27,193 nucleotides of DNA from a virus. The notes under the pieces are model-generated. The model was given only the letters and a program-made list of their open reading frames with translations. It ran no database searches and was not told where the DNA came from. Made by a program: the position numbers and the translations under genes. The stretch is taken from positions 1 to 27,193 of IMG/VR virus record IMGVR_UViG_3300024520_000413; one strand, written 5' to 3'. Below are positions 1 to 7,668 of the stretch, piece by piece. The stretch's first letter is position 1; the number at the start of each line of letters is the position of its first letter.

Positions 1-613
1 CTTTACCGCGCAAGTCTCTTTGTAAATCTCTATCTAGCTGATTTTCTATTTCCTTGAATGATTGGCTTGCTTCACGCTCCGCCGTTGTGAAGCCTCCGCT
101 TTTCACTCGCTGGCGCTCTTCAAATGCTTGCCTATCATCTTGTTGTTGGCTCAGAAAAAGTTGCTGATCGTTTTGTCTAATCTCTGCGGCTTTATTTGCC
201 ATCTCTTGCATTTTCAGCGTAAACATATGATTAATATTATCTTGGGTCAATCGTCCTTGCTGCTCTAAATTAGTAATCCCAATTTGAAATTCACGCTGTA
301 ATTTATCACTTTCCTTTTGGTAATCAAATTCTTTTAATTTGAACTGAAAAGTCTGCTGAAATTCTTCCCGCTCGCGCCCCTCTTTTCTAAGGCGCAAATT
401 TATATCACTTCTAAACTCTTCCGCCTCTCGAGTTTCCGTTTGCTGAAACTGCATCTGTCTTAACAGGTGAGGCAGTAAAGCGTTTTGCTGTTTGGCTGCC
501 GCCGTTTCTTGCGCCTCTCTTTCGTCTTTTAACTCGCCTATACCTTGAAGAAGTCCGGTTAAAAAAGATAATTTTCTACTAGGCTCAAAACTCAATTCTT
601 TAGATTTGCCCAT
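1..613 (-). CDS. Coiled-coil internal virion or tail protein, cut by the window edge
   Basis: An open frame of 204 codons starts at ATG 613 and has no stop before the left edge, so the C-terminal part is missing. An AGGATG ribosome-binding site lies about ten bases upstream of the ATG. The visible part is very rich in Gln, Glu, Arg and Lys, with few hydrophobic or cysteine residues. It looks like long alpha-helix or coiled coil (for example the stretches around residues 60-110 and 150-200). It follows the 236-aa virion-like protein by 14 bases at the end of the tail module, where podovirus-like genomes usually keep ejection or internal virion proteins. No enzymatic motif is visible. Internal virion protein is my inference from position and composition; a tail fibre or tape-measure-like protein is possible. 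Confidence 0.75.
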   Translation of the reverse strand, partial: MGKSKELSFEPSRKLSFLTGLLQGIGELKDEREAQETAAAKQQNALLPHLLRQMQFQQTETREAEEFRSDINLRLRKEGREREEFQQTFQFKLKEFDYQKESDKLQREFQIGITNLEQQGRLTQDNINHMFTLKMQEMANKAAEIRQNDQQLFLSQQQDDRQAFEERQRVKSGGFTTAEREASQSFKEIENQLDRDLQRDLRGK

Positions 614-627
614 TTATAATCACATCC

Positions 628-1338
628 TTATGCTGTACCGCCGACATCGAATGAGTCAAACAATTCTGGAGTGCCTACACCAAAATCATCAAGAAAACCA
701 ATAGGTAGCGATTGATCGCCCACGCCTAAGTTATCCTGATTGCCAACACCAAAAAGCTTAAAAAGATCGGGAGTACTCTTTATCATCAGTTTTGCTACTT
801 CCGTATAAAGCTGATTTGTAGCCTGAGACTTCTGTGCATTAAGCTGCGCGACCGTCAGATCGAACCTGTCCTGGGCTTCTTTTGCCCTTTGCTCCAGCCC
901 CAATTTGTCCAATGCTATACTACCCTGCGCCTGTGCGCCGGCCTGTATGGCGGCAATACGGAGGTCGTCACGTCGCCCCTGCTGGCCGCCAGATCTTAGG
1001 ACGCCCCTGGAGGCAGCGTCAATGTCCGAAGCCCGTAACGCAGCCGCCAAGCGCGCCCCTATGGACGCTTGACTAGCCCGAAACTCCTGCCTAGCCGCCT
1101 CTTCTATCTTTGCACCTCGACCGGGCAATCCAACTATCGGGGTCGGTTGCGCGCCTACCTGTACTTGAGGAACATCTGATCCGGGAGCGTTTTGAATCGG
1201 TATGGCCAATCCTTGACTTTCCATCGATGCGCGCACAGCCGAATCGTTCAGAGGATCGAAACCAAACGGAAGAGGTTCTGGCTCTCTGGCCATGCTGCTC
1301 TTTAATAATATCGAAGCCAATGCTGGAGCTATAGCCAT
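628..1338 (-). CDS. Probable internal virion (ejection) protein, 236 aa
   Basis: The family is not recognised. Residues 1-16 are hydrophobic and could contact a membrane or the portal barrel. Residues 17-70 are Pro/Gly-rich. Residues 75-180 are Ala/Gln/Arg-rich and probably helical. The C-terminus has four loose repeats of the type [FL]GVG followed by acidic residues (about residues 195-236). This resembles ejection proteins that sit after the tail nozzle gene in short-tailed phages: a hydrophobic tip, a helical body and low complexity. A GGAAG ribosome-binding site sits inside the end of the preceding 47-aa gene, two bases upstream, so translation is probably coupled. Function is inferred from position and composition only. 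Confidence 0.7.
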   Translation of the reverse strand: MAIAPALASILLKSSMAREPEPLPFGFDPLNDSAVRASMESQGLAIPIQNAPGSDVPQVQVGAQPTPIVGLPGRGAKIEEAARQEFRASQASIGARLAAALRASDIDAASRGVLRSGGQQGRRDDLRIAAIQAGAQAQGSIALDKLGLEQRAKEAQDRFDLTVAQLNAQKSQATNQLYTEVAKLMIKSTPDLFKLFGVGNQDNLGVGDQSLPIGFLDDFGVGTPELFDSFDVGGTA

Positions 1339-1340
1339 CG

Positions 1341-1484
1341 TTATCTTCCACTCCTTTCCTGTCTTATTACAATTGTTTGATTAAGAGTCGCCGCCGCTAC
1401 TGCTGCTCGTCTTGTTATAGTTTGTTTGCGAGCTGGCGCACTATGCCGTTTACTGAGATGTCCTATCATTTTTTTCGTATTCAA
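1341..1484 (-). CDS. Small very basic protein, 47 aa, TTG start
   Basis: I found this frame by reading the gap between the two neighbouring genes. It starts at TTG 1484, sharing the bases TTGA with the stop of the upstream membrane-protein gene, and has GGAGGG seven bases upstream. It ends with TAA two bases before the ATG of the 236-aa gene. The product has eleven Lys/Arg and almost no acidic residues. It carries an RRAAVAAATL-type segment near residues 25-34. A small basic phage protein could bind nucleic acid or a structural partner, but I do not recognise a family. Support comes from the tight start and stop coupling on both sides and the strong ribosome-binding site. An ATG at codon 6 is a possible alternative start. 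Confidence 0.55.
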   Translation of the reverse strand: MNTKKMIGHLSKRHSAPARKQTITRRAAVAAATLNQTIVIRQERSGR

Positions 1485-1726
1485 AATAATACCCTCCAAA
1501 CTAGCGCCGCACCAACCAATCCAATAATTGCCCCTAGCTTATCTTTCCATGCCTGATCGCCTGTGTGCTTATCCTCGTTTTCTTCGTATCGAATAAACCA
1601 ATAGGCATGTACAATAGCTATTGCAATACCTCGCCATCCTTCGCAAATCATTACAACAGAAAAAACACCATGCGGAATATGCGTTACAACTCGTCGCCAA
1701 TCTACATCTGGGTGGAAAATTCTCAA
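1481..1726 (-). CDS. Small two-helix membrane protein, holin candidate, 81 aa
   Basis: The frame starts at TTG 1726, overlapping the stop of the nozzle gene (TTGA), with GGAGG nine bases and GAGG three bases upstream. Two hydrophobic segments are visible: residues about 12-45 (interrupted by charges) and 66-81. They flank a charged loop with a YEENED-type acidic motif followed by AWKDKLGA. Small phage proteins with this arrangement (membrane helix, YE-NED, AW-D, GxxxG helix) occur near tail genes in many phage genomes and are usually listed as hypothetical. A holin-like lysis role would fit two helices in 81 residues, but no endolysin is visible nearby, so that remains a guess. The last residues are hydrophobic right to the stop. 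Confidence 0.7.
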   Translation of the reverse strand: MRIFHPDVDWRRVVTHIPHGVFSVVMICEGWRGIAIAIVHAYWFIRYEENEDKHTGDQAWKDKLGAIIGLVGAALVWRVLF

Positions 1727-3663
1727 TGTCCTCGCCTCCGTCTGTAATGCGATGTAACAGATTCGATAATTCCTTCAAGCCAAGTAAAGGTGTAGGAAAA
1801 TAAACGGCCACTAACATTATCAATTCCAAAGAATCTGGTATCCGATTCTATATTAGAGGCATATTCATCGCCACTCTCGTTCTCGGCTATTACAAAACAT
1901 CCTTGATGTAAATCTTTTTTCTGTACCTGGAGTTTGCGAAGTATTGCATCCTCGTTGGCGCGACGCAAATCTAGCCACGCCGTTTTAAGAACTCCGAAAT
2001 ATAAGACCCCGTTATCATCAGTTTGGTCTGGATGATAATAGCGGTTGACAAAACCGCCAGAGCCACCCAAAATGCGGCCATCTCTATCGACGCAAAAACA
2101 AGCGACATTGATATTTTCATCATTCCACCAAAAACCTTTACCAATATGTAACACCCAAGCATCGCCAGATGGAGGGGATAAAGTGTAGAATACCTCGCCT
2201 TTATTATCAACCCATACTACGCCAGAAGTATCATCACTCAAGCCGAGAATATCCTGCCCTTGCGATACTGGAAGAATTTGTCCATTTTGAATTTTATAAA
2301 CTCCATACAGCGATGAATAAAATAAAATCAAATCCTCCCCGTACGTCGCAATGGAGCGAGGAGCGGTACACCCTATCCCTATTTCTGTTTGACTACCGGT
2401 TCTTTCGCCACCAGATAAAGCTTGTAGTGTTGGGCTTGCATCTGGATCTCCAGTCAATGCCCATACTTCTCTATCTTTGAATATGTAAAGGCTGTTGCCG
2501 TGAGCGACAAATCCGGTGACAAATCCTCCTCCGTCTACTCTTACTTCCAACCAGTTATCGTAATGCCAGGACTCCGGCTCTGCCAAGTCGCTATAAAGAG
2601 GTCGGGATCTATCGGCCGCACTCACGGCGTACAGCCTATCTTTATAATAAGTAATATACTTTAATCTTTCTGGTGGATTGCGCCAAGTATTTGCGGTATC
2701 AAGTTCTGGATGGTATATGGCGTAAGGTTGATCGAAAGAAGAATCCCATAGTTCGCTAATGTCTGCCTCGAATGTAACGCCATCTAAATAACCATCGGGA
2801 TATATATCCGTATGAGATGGGGCCAAATCATTATCCATTCCAGAATAATTTACATTGCCCGCACCTTGTGCCGCATCTATTCTGTACCATGTTCCACCAT
2901 CAAGATCTTGTCCTGTCGCATCCTCTCCGCCTAATGTTCCGTAAAGTTCTATATAATTAACTTGCTCATCTGTAGAATTTTGGCACGTCACCGTCATTGT
3001 CTTGCCCTGAAAATCAGGCGATACTGACTCTGGGCTGAATGGCGATGCAGTATATTCGTATATACCGTCAGCATCGCGAACAATTCTTATCCATCGATAT
3101 TTATACTTTCTAAAAAATGGAGAATTAAATTGAGGTGTTAGTGGGTTGGCAGTTCTGGCAAATGTTGGTGCTTGCGTCGGTGCGGCAATGCCCGCCTTTA
3201 GAAAATCAATGCCATCGTATTTGTACATCGCATCTAAGCCATTAGTTACCCACGCCCACCCATTATATTGAGCCAACCACATATCATCAGATGTCATTTC
3301 GATTCTTACTTCTTCGCTCGTTTCGTTGATACGATCAATTGTGCTAGCTGCTTCTCCATCCCACCCGTAATAATCTATCGTGCCATCATCATGCGTAATG
3401 GATACTACATACTCTCTGTACACAGTTTCAACAGGCGGAGTTTCGCTGGTATCTAGAGCATCTCTACTATACTGGTATATACTATTGATTTCGCCATCGA
3501 GTTCATGCTCTTCGTCGTATATATAAAGTTGCCCTTTACGCTTGACTGCTTCGCCGTTATGGGTGCGAATATTCTTCGCCTCTAGCAGAGTAAACAAAGA
3601 CGCTTTGCCTCTGCCTGATGAAGTATCCAAACCTTCAAAATGTGATATATTACGAATGTTCAT
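1723..3663 (-). CDS. Tail nozzle / stabilisation-like protein, 646 aa
   Basis: The protein probably forms the distal tail tube (nozzle), like T7 gp12 or P22 gp10-type proteins. It starts by collecting gene-typical phrases (HFEGLDTSSGRGK), then a long series of beta-rich blades. Blocks such as KYITYYKDRLYAV, GNSLYIFKDREVWALTG and GEDLILFYSSLYGVYKI (between about residues 310 and 450) are typical of beta-propeller nozzle proteins in short-tailed phages. The length of about 650 residues is normal for the group. It lies directly after the adaptor gene and a 31-codon frame and before the putative holin and internal virion proteins, the order expected for a tail module. Its ATG at 3663 has a weak ribosome-binding site, so coupling to the upstream mini-gene is likely. 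Family assignment rests on pattern recognition and position. Confidence 0.75.
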   Translation of the reverse strand: MNIRNISHFEGLDTSSGRGKASLFTLLEAKNIRTHNGEAVKRKGQLYIYDEEHELDGEINSIYQYSRDALDTSETPPVETVYREYVVSITHDDGTIDYYGWDGEAASTIDRINETSEEVRIEMTSDDMWLAQYNGWAWVTNGLDAMYKYDGIDFLKAGIAAPTQAPTFARTANPLTPQFNSPFFRKYKYRWIRIVRDADGIYEYTASPFSPESVSPDFQGKTMTVTCQNSTDEQVNYIELYGTLGGEDATGQDLDGGTWYRIDAAQGAGNVNYSGMDNDLAPSHTDIYPDGYLDGVTFEADISELWDSSFDQPYAIYHPELDTANTWRNPPERLKYITYYKDRLYAVSAADRSRPLYSDLAEPESWHYDNWLEVRVDGGGFVTGFVAHGNSLYIFKDREVWALTGDPDASPTLQALSGGERTGSQTEIGIGCTAPRSIATYGEDLILFYSSLYGVYKIQNGQILPVSQGQDILGLSDDTSGVVWVDNKGEVFYTLSPPSGDAWVLHIGKGFWWNDENINVACFCVDRDGRILGGSGGFVNRYYHPDQTDDNGVLYFGVLKTAWLDLRRANEDAILRKLQVQKKDLHQGCFVIAENESGDEYASNIESDTRFFGIDNVSGRLFSYTFTWLEGIIESVTSHYRRRRGH

Positions 3664-3667
3664 TTTG

Positions 3668-3763
3668 TTACCAATTCATAACTTCGATAATTGCAATGGC
3701 TATAAAGGTTGCTATCCATAGCACCCAAAACCACTCCAATGCTTTTTCTAATACGAAATTCAT
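3668..3763 (-). CDS. 31-aa single-span membrane microprotein
   Basis: This frame fills the gap between the adaptor and the nozzle genes. ATG 3763 lies one base after the adaptor stop (TAG), and TAA 3670-3668 lies four bases before the nozzle ATG. The peptide has a short charged start (EKALEW) and then an unbroken hydrophobic helix of about 20 residues (residues 10-29) rich in Trp, Ile and Ala. A ribosome-binding site is weak (GGTGGG about ten bases away), so it probably depends on coupling. Single-span phage microproteins can be lysis or membrane-modifying factors, but no function can be assigned. A chance frame cannot be excluded at this length; the exact tiling with both neighbours is the main support. 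Confidence 0.45.
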   Translation of the reverse strand: MNFVLEKALEWFWVLWIATFIAIAIIEVMNW

Positions 3764-3764
3764 T

Positions 3765-4466
3765 CTACCAAATCCCACCATCGGTCGTAATATTAAACTT
3801 CATTGGTTCGCCATCGCGAACAGGAAATACCTCATCTATACTGGCAAGCTGACTCACTGTTTGCGAGTTTAAGAAATTAGTAGATGCCATACCACGAAGC
3901 TTGTTAATCTCTTTCGCTTTAATTACTTCCGCATCGGATAAATTCATTTGATCATCATCTACTTTAGCTTCATTGATTGCTAGTTTAGGCAACGACGGAT
4001 GCCATTCTGTTGGAAATTGTGGCTCGTCGTTATCGAGAGTCATATCTTCTGGCCATCCATAAAACCACCAAGTAATTTCAATTGCGTCGCCATTAAAGGT
4101 GGGGTATATAGTTAGTTGCCTACGACCACTTTCTCCCCAAATATATCCCATTCGAGGTACACCCTCTAAATCGACCTGCCAGTTACCTTTTTCAAAATCT
4201 CGCGGACTGCCTACGATTTCTATCTCGTTAAAGTGCGGTGTTCCGTAATGAAGCAGTTCGTTAGATACAAATCCATGCGGTACGGCGTAGGATTGCTGCC
4301 CTTGAACAGATGCGAATATATATTTTCGCTTGGCGGTAACTTTAAGTTCTTGGGCAATATCATCTTTGAGCTGATTGAGTAAAGCCGTTACTCTATCATC
4401 ATTCCAGTACGCCCTATCATCTATTCGACGTTGCACCCTTTCGATCATATCTCGAAGTACCATCAT
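3765..4466 (-). CDS. Head-tail adaptor (connector) protein, 233 aa
   Basis: This is likely the ring protein that joins portal to nozzle, as T7 gp11 or P22 gp4-type adaptors do. The N-terminal helices (RDMIERVQRRIDD, then a Leu-rich helix to about residue 40) lead into a beta-rich middle with a Y-x-VP turn (QSYAVPHG) and the GDAIEITWWFYGWPEDMT strand. The C-terminal helices (residues about 165-205) contain the PKLAINEAK segment common in these adaptors. I place the start at ATG 4466. AGGAG lies five bases upstream of it, and the longer frame begins with a GTG that lacks a good site. The preceding 64-aa frame ends one base before this ATG. Position just before the nozzle gene supports the call. 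Confidence 0.7.
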   Translation of the reverse strand: MMVLRDMIERVQRRIDDRAYWNDDRVTALLNQLKDDIAQELKVTAKRKYIFASVQGQQSYAVPHGFVSNELLHYGTPHFNEIEIVGSPRDFEKGNWQVDLEGVPRMGYIWGESGRRQLTIYPTFNGDAIEITWWFYGWPEDMTLDNDEPQFPTEWHPSLPKLAINEAKVDDDQMNLSDAEVIKAKEINKLRGMASTNFLNSQTVSQLASIDEVFPVRDGEPMKFNITTDGGIW

Positions 4467-4467
4467 A

Positions 4468-4662
4468 TTAACTCCTTGAAAAACTTGTTGCACGCTTTCG
4501 CACTCTCTTGAATACCGATGCTTCTTTTTTTGTTTGTACTACCGACTCTACAAACGAAAGAGTATGTACTGCTACTGGCATATAAGCAAGCGATATATTT
4601 GATAAAAACCGTAAGGCTGTGCTTGTGAAATAGCCCAACATTATTGTAGTGATTTTTGTCAT
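4468..4662 (-). CDS. Small protein with hydrophobic N-half and basic tail, 64 aa
   Basis: The frame starts at ATG 4662 with an ATGA overlap to the sulfotransferase stop and ends one base before the adaptor ATG, so it tiles exactly between two real genes. The first 40 residues are moderately hydrophobic (TTIMLGYFTSTALRFL and later residues). The last 20 are strongly basic (KKEASVFKRVRKRATSF). No Shine-Dalgarno site precedes it, so it would depend on coupling to the sulfotransferase. The adaptor's AGGAG lies inside its last codons. No family is recognised. It could be a small membrane-associated protein or a remnant created when the upstream AT-rich islet was inserted. Confidence 0.5.
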   Translation of the reverse strand: MTKITTIMLGYFTSTALRFLSNISLAYMPVAVHTLSFVESVVQTKKEASVFKRVRKRATSFSRS

Positions 4663-5357
4663 TTTAACACCAAATTCTTAGAATGACCATTACGTTGATA
4701 ACCATAATGGAGCATGGTATCTCCAATCAAAGAATAAATATAGTTATTATACCAATCTGGCAATCGCTTCTCTTGTTGCCATTTATTACAATGTATATTA
4801 TAATAACTCCAATCTGGATTTTTTATTTCTTTACCTCTTCCTCCGTCCATATCGTATTCCAACACAACGCTTTCCACAGAACGCATAATTGGAATTTCAA
4901 GATGAACAACTACTTTATTTAATGTTTCCAATGGATACAAACATAAGCGTTCGTATTGAATAATAATAATATCTTTTTCCAACAAACCGCATGTAAAATA
5001 ACTTTCCCATTTTTTACATTGATCTGATATATGTTGTCGATTGCTCCAAACTTCATTCGTTAATAATTGATTTTTAATATTCATTTTATTAAAAGATGGT
5101 ATGCAATCGCGCGGATCTCTTACAATTAAAATATATTTAACATTATCCAATAATTTAATCTGATCATCTAGATGAGTAATAATATACGCACCTGGATGCA
5201 ATGGAGTATTTTGCATAACCAAACTAAATGTAGGAATTTGTCCAATTTGAGTAACCATTGTTTGCATCCAAACTGTACCAGATTTTTCATGTGAAAATTG
5301 AACAAAATGATCGTGTTGTTTAGCGTAACTATAATAAAAATCATACAAATTAAACAT
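4659..5357 (-). CDS. PAPS-dependent sulfotransferase, 232 aa
   Basis: The enzyme is expected to transfer sulfate from PAPS to a hydroxyl or amine of an acceptor, probably a sugar. The two PAPS-binding signatures of the cytosolic-type (Sulfotransfer_1) superfamily are visible. The 5'-phosphosulfate loop is EKSGTVWMQ (residues about 24-32), and the 3'-phosphate site is ILIVRDPRDCIPSF (residues about 76-89), with the usual Arg and Ser. A family-typical W-x-x-G-x-x-E-like C-terminal loop is less clear; a GGRGKE motif stands near residue 172. The start at ATG 5357 has AAGG seven bases upstream and overlaps the preceding stop by eight bases. A TTG two codons earlier is less likely. It is the last enzyme of the AT-rich islet. 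Acceptor unknown. Confidence 0.85.
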   Translation of the reverse strand: MFNLYDFYYSYAKQHDHFVQFSHEKSGTVWMQTMVTQIGQIPTFSLVMQNTPLHPGAYIITHLDDQIKLLDNVKYILIVRDPRDCIPSFNKMNIKNQLLTNEVWSNRQHISDQCKKWESYFTCGLLEKDIIIIQYERLCLYPLETLNKVVVHLEIPIMRSVESVVLEYDMDGGRGKEIKNPDWSYYNIHCNKWQQEKRLPDWYNNYIYSLIGDTMLHYGYQRNGHSKNLVLK

Positions 5358-6354
5358 CGCCAAACCTTACGTTCAACCCTAATCTACTAGCTACACAACT
5401 CGCTAATAATGGAATCATTATTTCGTGCTGCCCAACAATAAAATACCCTTTACCACCTAATTCCGATGGCCTTCTTACAATATTTTCCATAGGGCGATAA
5501 TGTTTAATCATATCAAAATTTACTGTAGTAAAATTTTTCACATCAAATCCTAAATTTTTAACTACATTCAAGGACTTTATAAATATTTCTGGCATAATTA
5601 CAGCAGACCCTACATTTAATACAGCACCACCGTCGCATAGTTTCGATATCTGCTCAATAAAAATATTCAAATCAATCGCACTAGCTTTTCCGAAATTTTC
5701 TCCACTAAAAGATGGATGATAATGAATTATATCAGCACCAATAGCAGAATGTACGGTTATTGGTATGTGTCGATATGAGCACGAAAGTATACTTTTATCT
5801 TTGTATAACATATTGGAGTTATTTAATCGCGCTGCTAAAGCTTCGCCTATACTTTGATCGCCATTACATATTGCATGATTTATCAGCTCGCCAATTTCTG
5901 TCCACATCCCAAACTTACCATCTCTTAAGTTTTTACCTACATCTTCCGATGTTTCTCCTATCATTGCAATTTCACAATCATGAATACTTGCACCACCATT
6001 CATGGCAATACTTGTGATTATACCATCTCTTATCATTGAAATAATAATAGGCGAAAGGCCACATTTTATAACATGCCCACCTATCATCATAATCACTGGT
6101 TTGTGGTGATAATAAGCATCTGCTATAGCATTAACAATATCTCGAAAATCATTGCCGGCTAAAATTTCTGGAAAATTATTTATAATATCTTGATCAATTT
6201 CATTAGATACAAAATCGGAAACACCAACTTTATTTTTTCGCTCTTTAATAGGATACGTTATGGTGTCGTTCAAATTTATTTTATTTTGCGAGTTCAATAT
6301 ATAATCCACCGAAAGTATTGTATTTGAATATATCGATTTTATCAAAAAATTCAT
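5350..6354 (-). CDS. Deoxyhypusine-synthase-like protein of unknown role, 334 aa or less
   Basis: The protein resembles an uncharacterised bacterial family related to deoxyhypusine synthase (NAD-binding Rossmann-like fold), which I recall from gene clusters for heptose or LPS synthesis. Key stretches are YPIKERK (34-40), GGHVIKCGLSPI (92-103), AMNGGASIHDCEIAMIGETS (117-136), AIGADIIHYHP (204-214), LNVGSAVIMPE (246-256), TTVNFDMIKHYRP (276-288) and VGQHEIMIPLL (307-317). The lysine-bearing GGKGYF segment is at 300-305. In this family the conserved part begins near YPIKERK. The true start may therefore be later than ATG 6354, for example TTG 6297 with GGTGG upstream, which would shrink the 74-base overlap with the TylF-like gene. 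The reaction is unknown. Its neighbours suggest a task in sugar metabolism rather than eIF5A modification. Confidence 0.75.
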   Translation of the reverse strand: MNFLIKSIYSNTILSVDYILNSQNKINLNDTITYPIKERKNKVGVSDFVSNEIDQDIINNFPEILAGNDFRDIVNAIADAYYHHKPVIMMIGGHVIKCGLSPIIISMIRDGIITSIAMNGGASIHDCEIAMIGETSEDVGKNLRDGKFGMWTEIGELINHAICNGDQSIGEALAARLNNSNMLYKDKSILSCSYRHIPITVHSAIGADIIHYHPSFSGENFGKASAIDLNIFIEQISKLCDGGAVLNVGSAVIMPEIFIKSLNVVKNLGFDVKNFTTVNFDMIKHYRPMENIVRRPSELGGKGYFIVGQHEIMIPLLASCVASRLGLNVRFGDV

Positions 6355-6907
6355 CTACTGCCAAAGTAGCTCCAGGAGTAAGGCGAAAACCGTAATCATC
6401 GATTAGTATAAAACCACCAGGAATCATTCTTGGATAAAAAAAGTTCAAACAATCTTGTACAGATTGATATTGATCGCAATCAATATGAACCAAACAAAAT
6501 TTTTCATAAGCAACTCGATGAAGAGTATCTTTAAACCACCCTTTATGCAAAATTATACGATTTCCAAATTTGCCAAGTAATTCATTTGGCATATCACAAG
6601 CTCCCCATCCGCGTGGCATTTCTTGTTTATCCAATCCTATCATATCCTCTAGTGATGGCTCCGGTAATCCTTCCCACGAATCAAAAGCGTAGATCGCTTT
6701 ATCCAAAATTACACTCGCGTACAGATATACAATACCACCACGCCAGACCCCTGCTTCTGCTATCGCACCTTCCATAAATTTTGCTCTTATCGCATATTCG
6801 TAATGAAGTTTAAGTTTTTCACGATCTACCATAGTACGATCAACAATATTATCCATTATACCAGGAAATGTAGGCGATATTTGATATCTATTATTACTAA
6901 ACTTCAT
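6281..6907 (-). CDS. TylF/MycF-family O-methyltransferase, 208 aa
   Basis: This class I SAM-dependent enzyme belongs to the macrocin O-methyltransferase (TylF/MycF) family, which methylates sugar hydroxyls in a metal-dependent way. Visible motifs are EAGVWRGG for SAM binding (51-58), FDSWEGLPEP after the second strand (75-84), the probable metal and catalytic site HIDCDQYQSVQDCL (141-154), and LIDDYGFRLTPG (168-179). The length of about 208 residues is a little shorter than typical antibiotic-cluster members but normal for phage and surface-sugar versions. ATG 6907 overlaps the upstream methyltransferase stop as ATGA. With a GT9 glycosyltransferase upstream, a phage-transferred sugar is the most likely substrate, which is inference. 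Confidence 0.88.
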   Translation of the reverse strand: MKFSNNRYQISPTFPGIMDNIVDRTMVDREKLKLHYEYAIRAKFMEGAIAEAGVWRGGIVYLYASVILDKAIYAFDSWEGLPEPSLEDMIGLDKQEMPRGWGACDMPNELLGKFGNRIILHKGWFKDTLHRVAYEKFCLVHIDCDQYQSVQDCLNFFYPRMIPGGFILIDDYGFRLTPGATLAVDEFFDKIDIFKYNTFGGLYIELAK

Positions 6908-7662
6908 TGCGAATCCTTCATATCTTTCTTAATTAAATCCAACAACGCAGGAATACCAGTACTCGTATCTTTATAAGCTACAACTCTTAATGATTTACCA
7001 TTAAAAATCAAAATAGATTTAAACCCACTATTATATAAAAAGTTAGCAATACTTGGCTCATCCAAGCAACCAAAATGATAATCTCCCGGCGAGCAACCAG
7101 AAAAAAGTTTGAAATTTACCCATCTTTGCATATCAAATAATTCACTATTAGATAAATTTGGATGCTCTTGGGCGGGAAAGCCAACCTTCTCGCCTCGCCT
7201 TTGCTTATCTAAGTTACCCAAATACATTAAAGAAATATATTCTAAATTAGGTGTATCAATAATTATAATACCGTTATCGCACAACAATGAAGATAACCAC
7301 TCAAATAAAGATGGGTAATAAAGCCATTCAATATGTTCTAGTGTATGCTTCATGCGAACAACTTTGTATTTACCATAACGAATATCATCTATATCTGGAT
7401 ATAACGCTTTACGCTCTCTGTAATAATCCGAAGGTGCAAATATAGAACGAATGTCAACTACCAAATCTGGAGATATACTACTATCACAATCTAGTGTCGT
7501 ATATACACCATCACAATCTTGGCCAGCACCAATATCCAATTTTAATGATTTATCAACATCATCCGATGCGGCTATGATGGCATTATCGATTTCATTATTA
7601 CCGACTAGAGTGAAGTGTTGGGAATATTCTGTTTGTTTTTTTAATTTTCTAAATAATTTCAT
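6904..7662 (-). CDS. SAM-dependent class I methyltransferase, 252 aa
   Basis: The SAM-binding glycine loop LDIGAGQ lies at residues 42-48, the acidic strand-2 end TLDCD at 56-60, and an HTLEHI motif typical of methyltransferase type 11/12 proteins at 106-111. After these comes the hydrophobic strand GIIIIDTPNLEY (131-142). The C-terminal part has a substrate-shaping EHPNLSN segment (166-172) and a final FLYNSGF helix and turn. Such enzymes often act with glycosyltransferases on cell-surface or virion sugars. It lies seven bases downstream of the GT9 gene and overlaps the TylF-like gene by four bases. No Shine-Dalgarno site is visible before ATG 7662, unlike most virion genes here. The substrate is unknown. 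Confidence 0.85.
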   Translation of the reverse strand: MKLFRKLKKQTEYSQHFTLVGNNEIDNAIIAASDDVDKSLKLDIGAGQDCDGVYTTLDCDSSISPDLVVDIRSIFAPSDYYRERKALYPDIDDIRYGKYKVVRMKHTLEHIEWLYYPSLFEWLSSLLCDNGIIIIDTPNLEYISLMYLGNLDKQRRGEKVGFPAQEHPNLSNSELFDMQRWVNFKLFSGCSPGDYHFGCLDEPSIANFLYNSGFKSILIFNGKSLRVVAYKDTSTGIPALLDLIKKDMKDSQ

Positions 7663-7668
7663 AATATT

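Noticed and set aside
5350-6354. True deoxyhypusine synthase acting on eIF5A
   Set aside because: Bacterial hosts lack eIF5A, and the motifs fit the separate bacterial DHS-like family found with surface-sugar genes.
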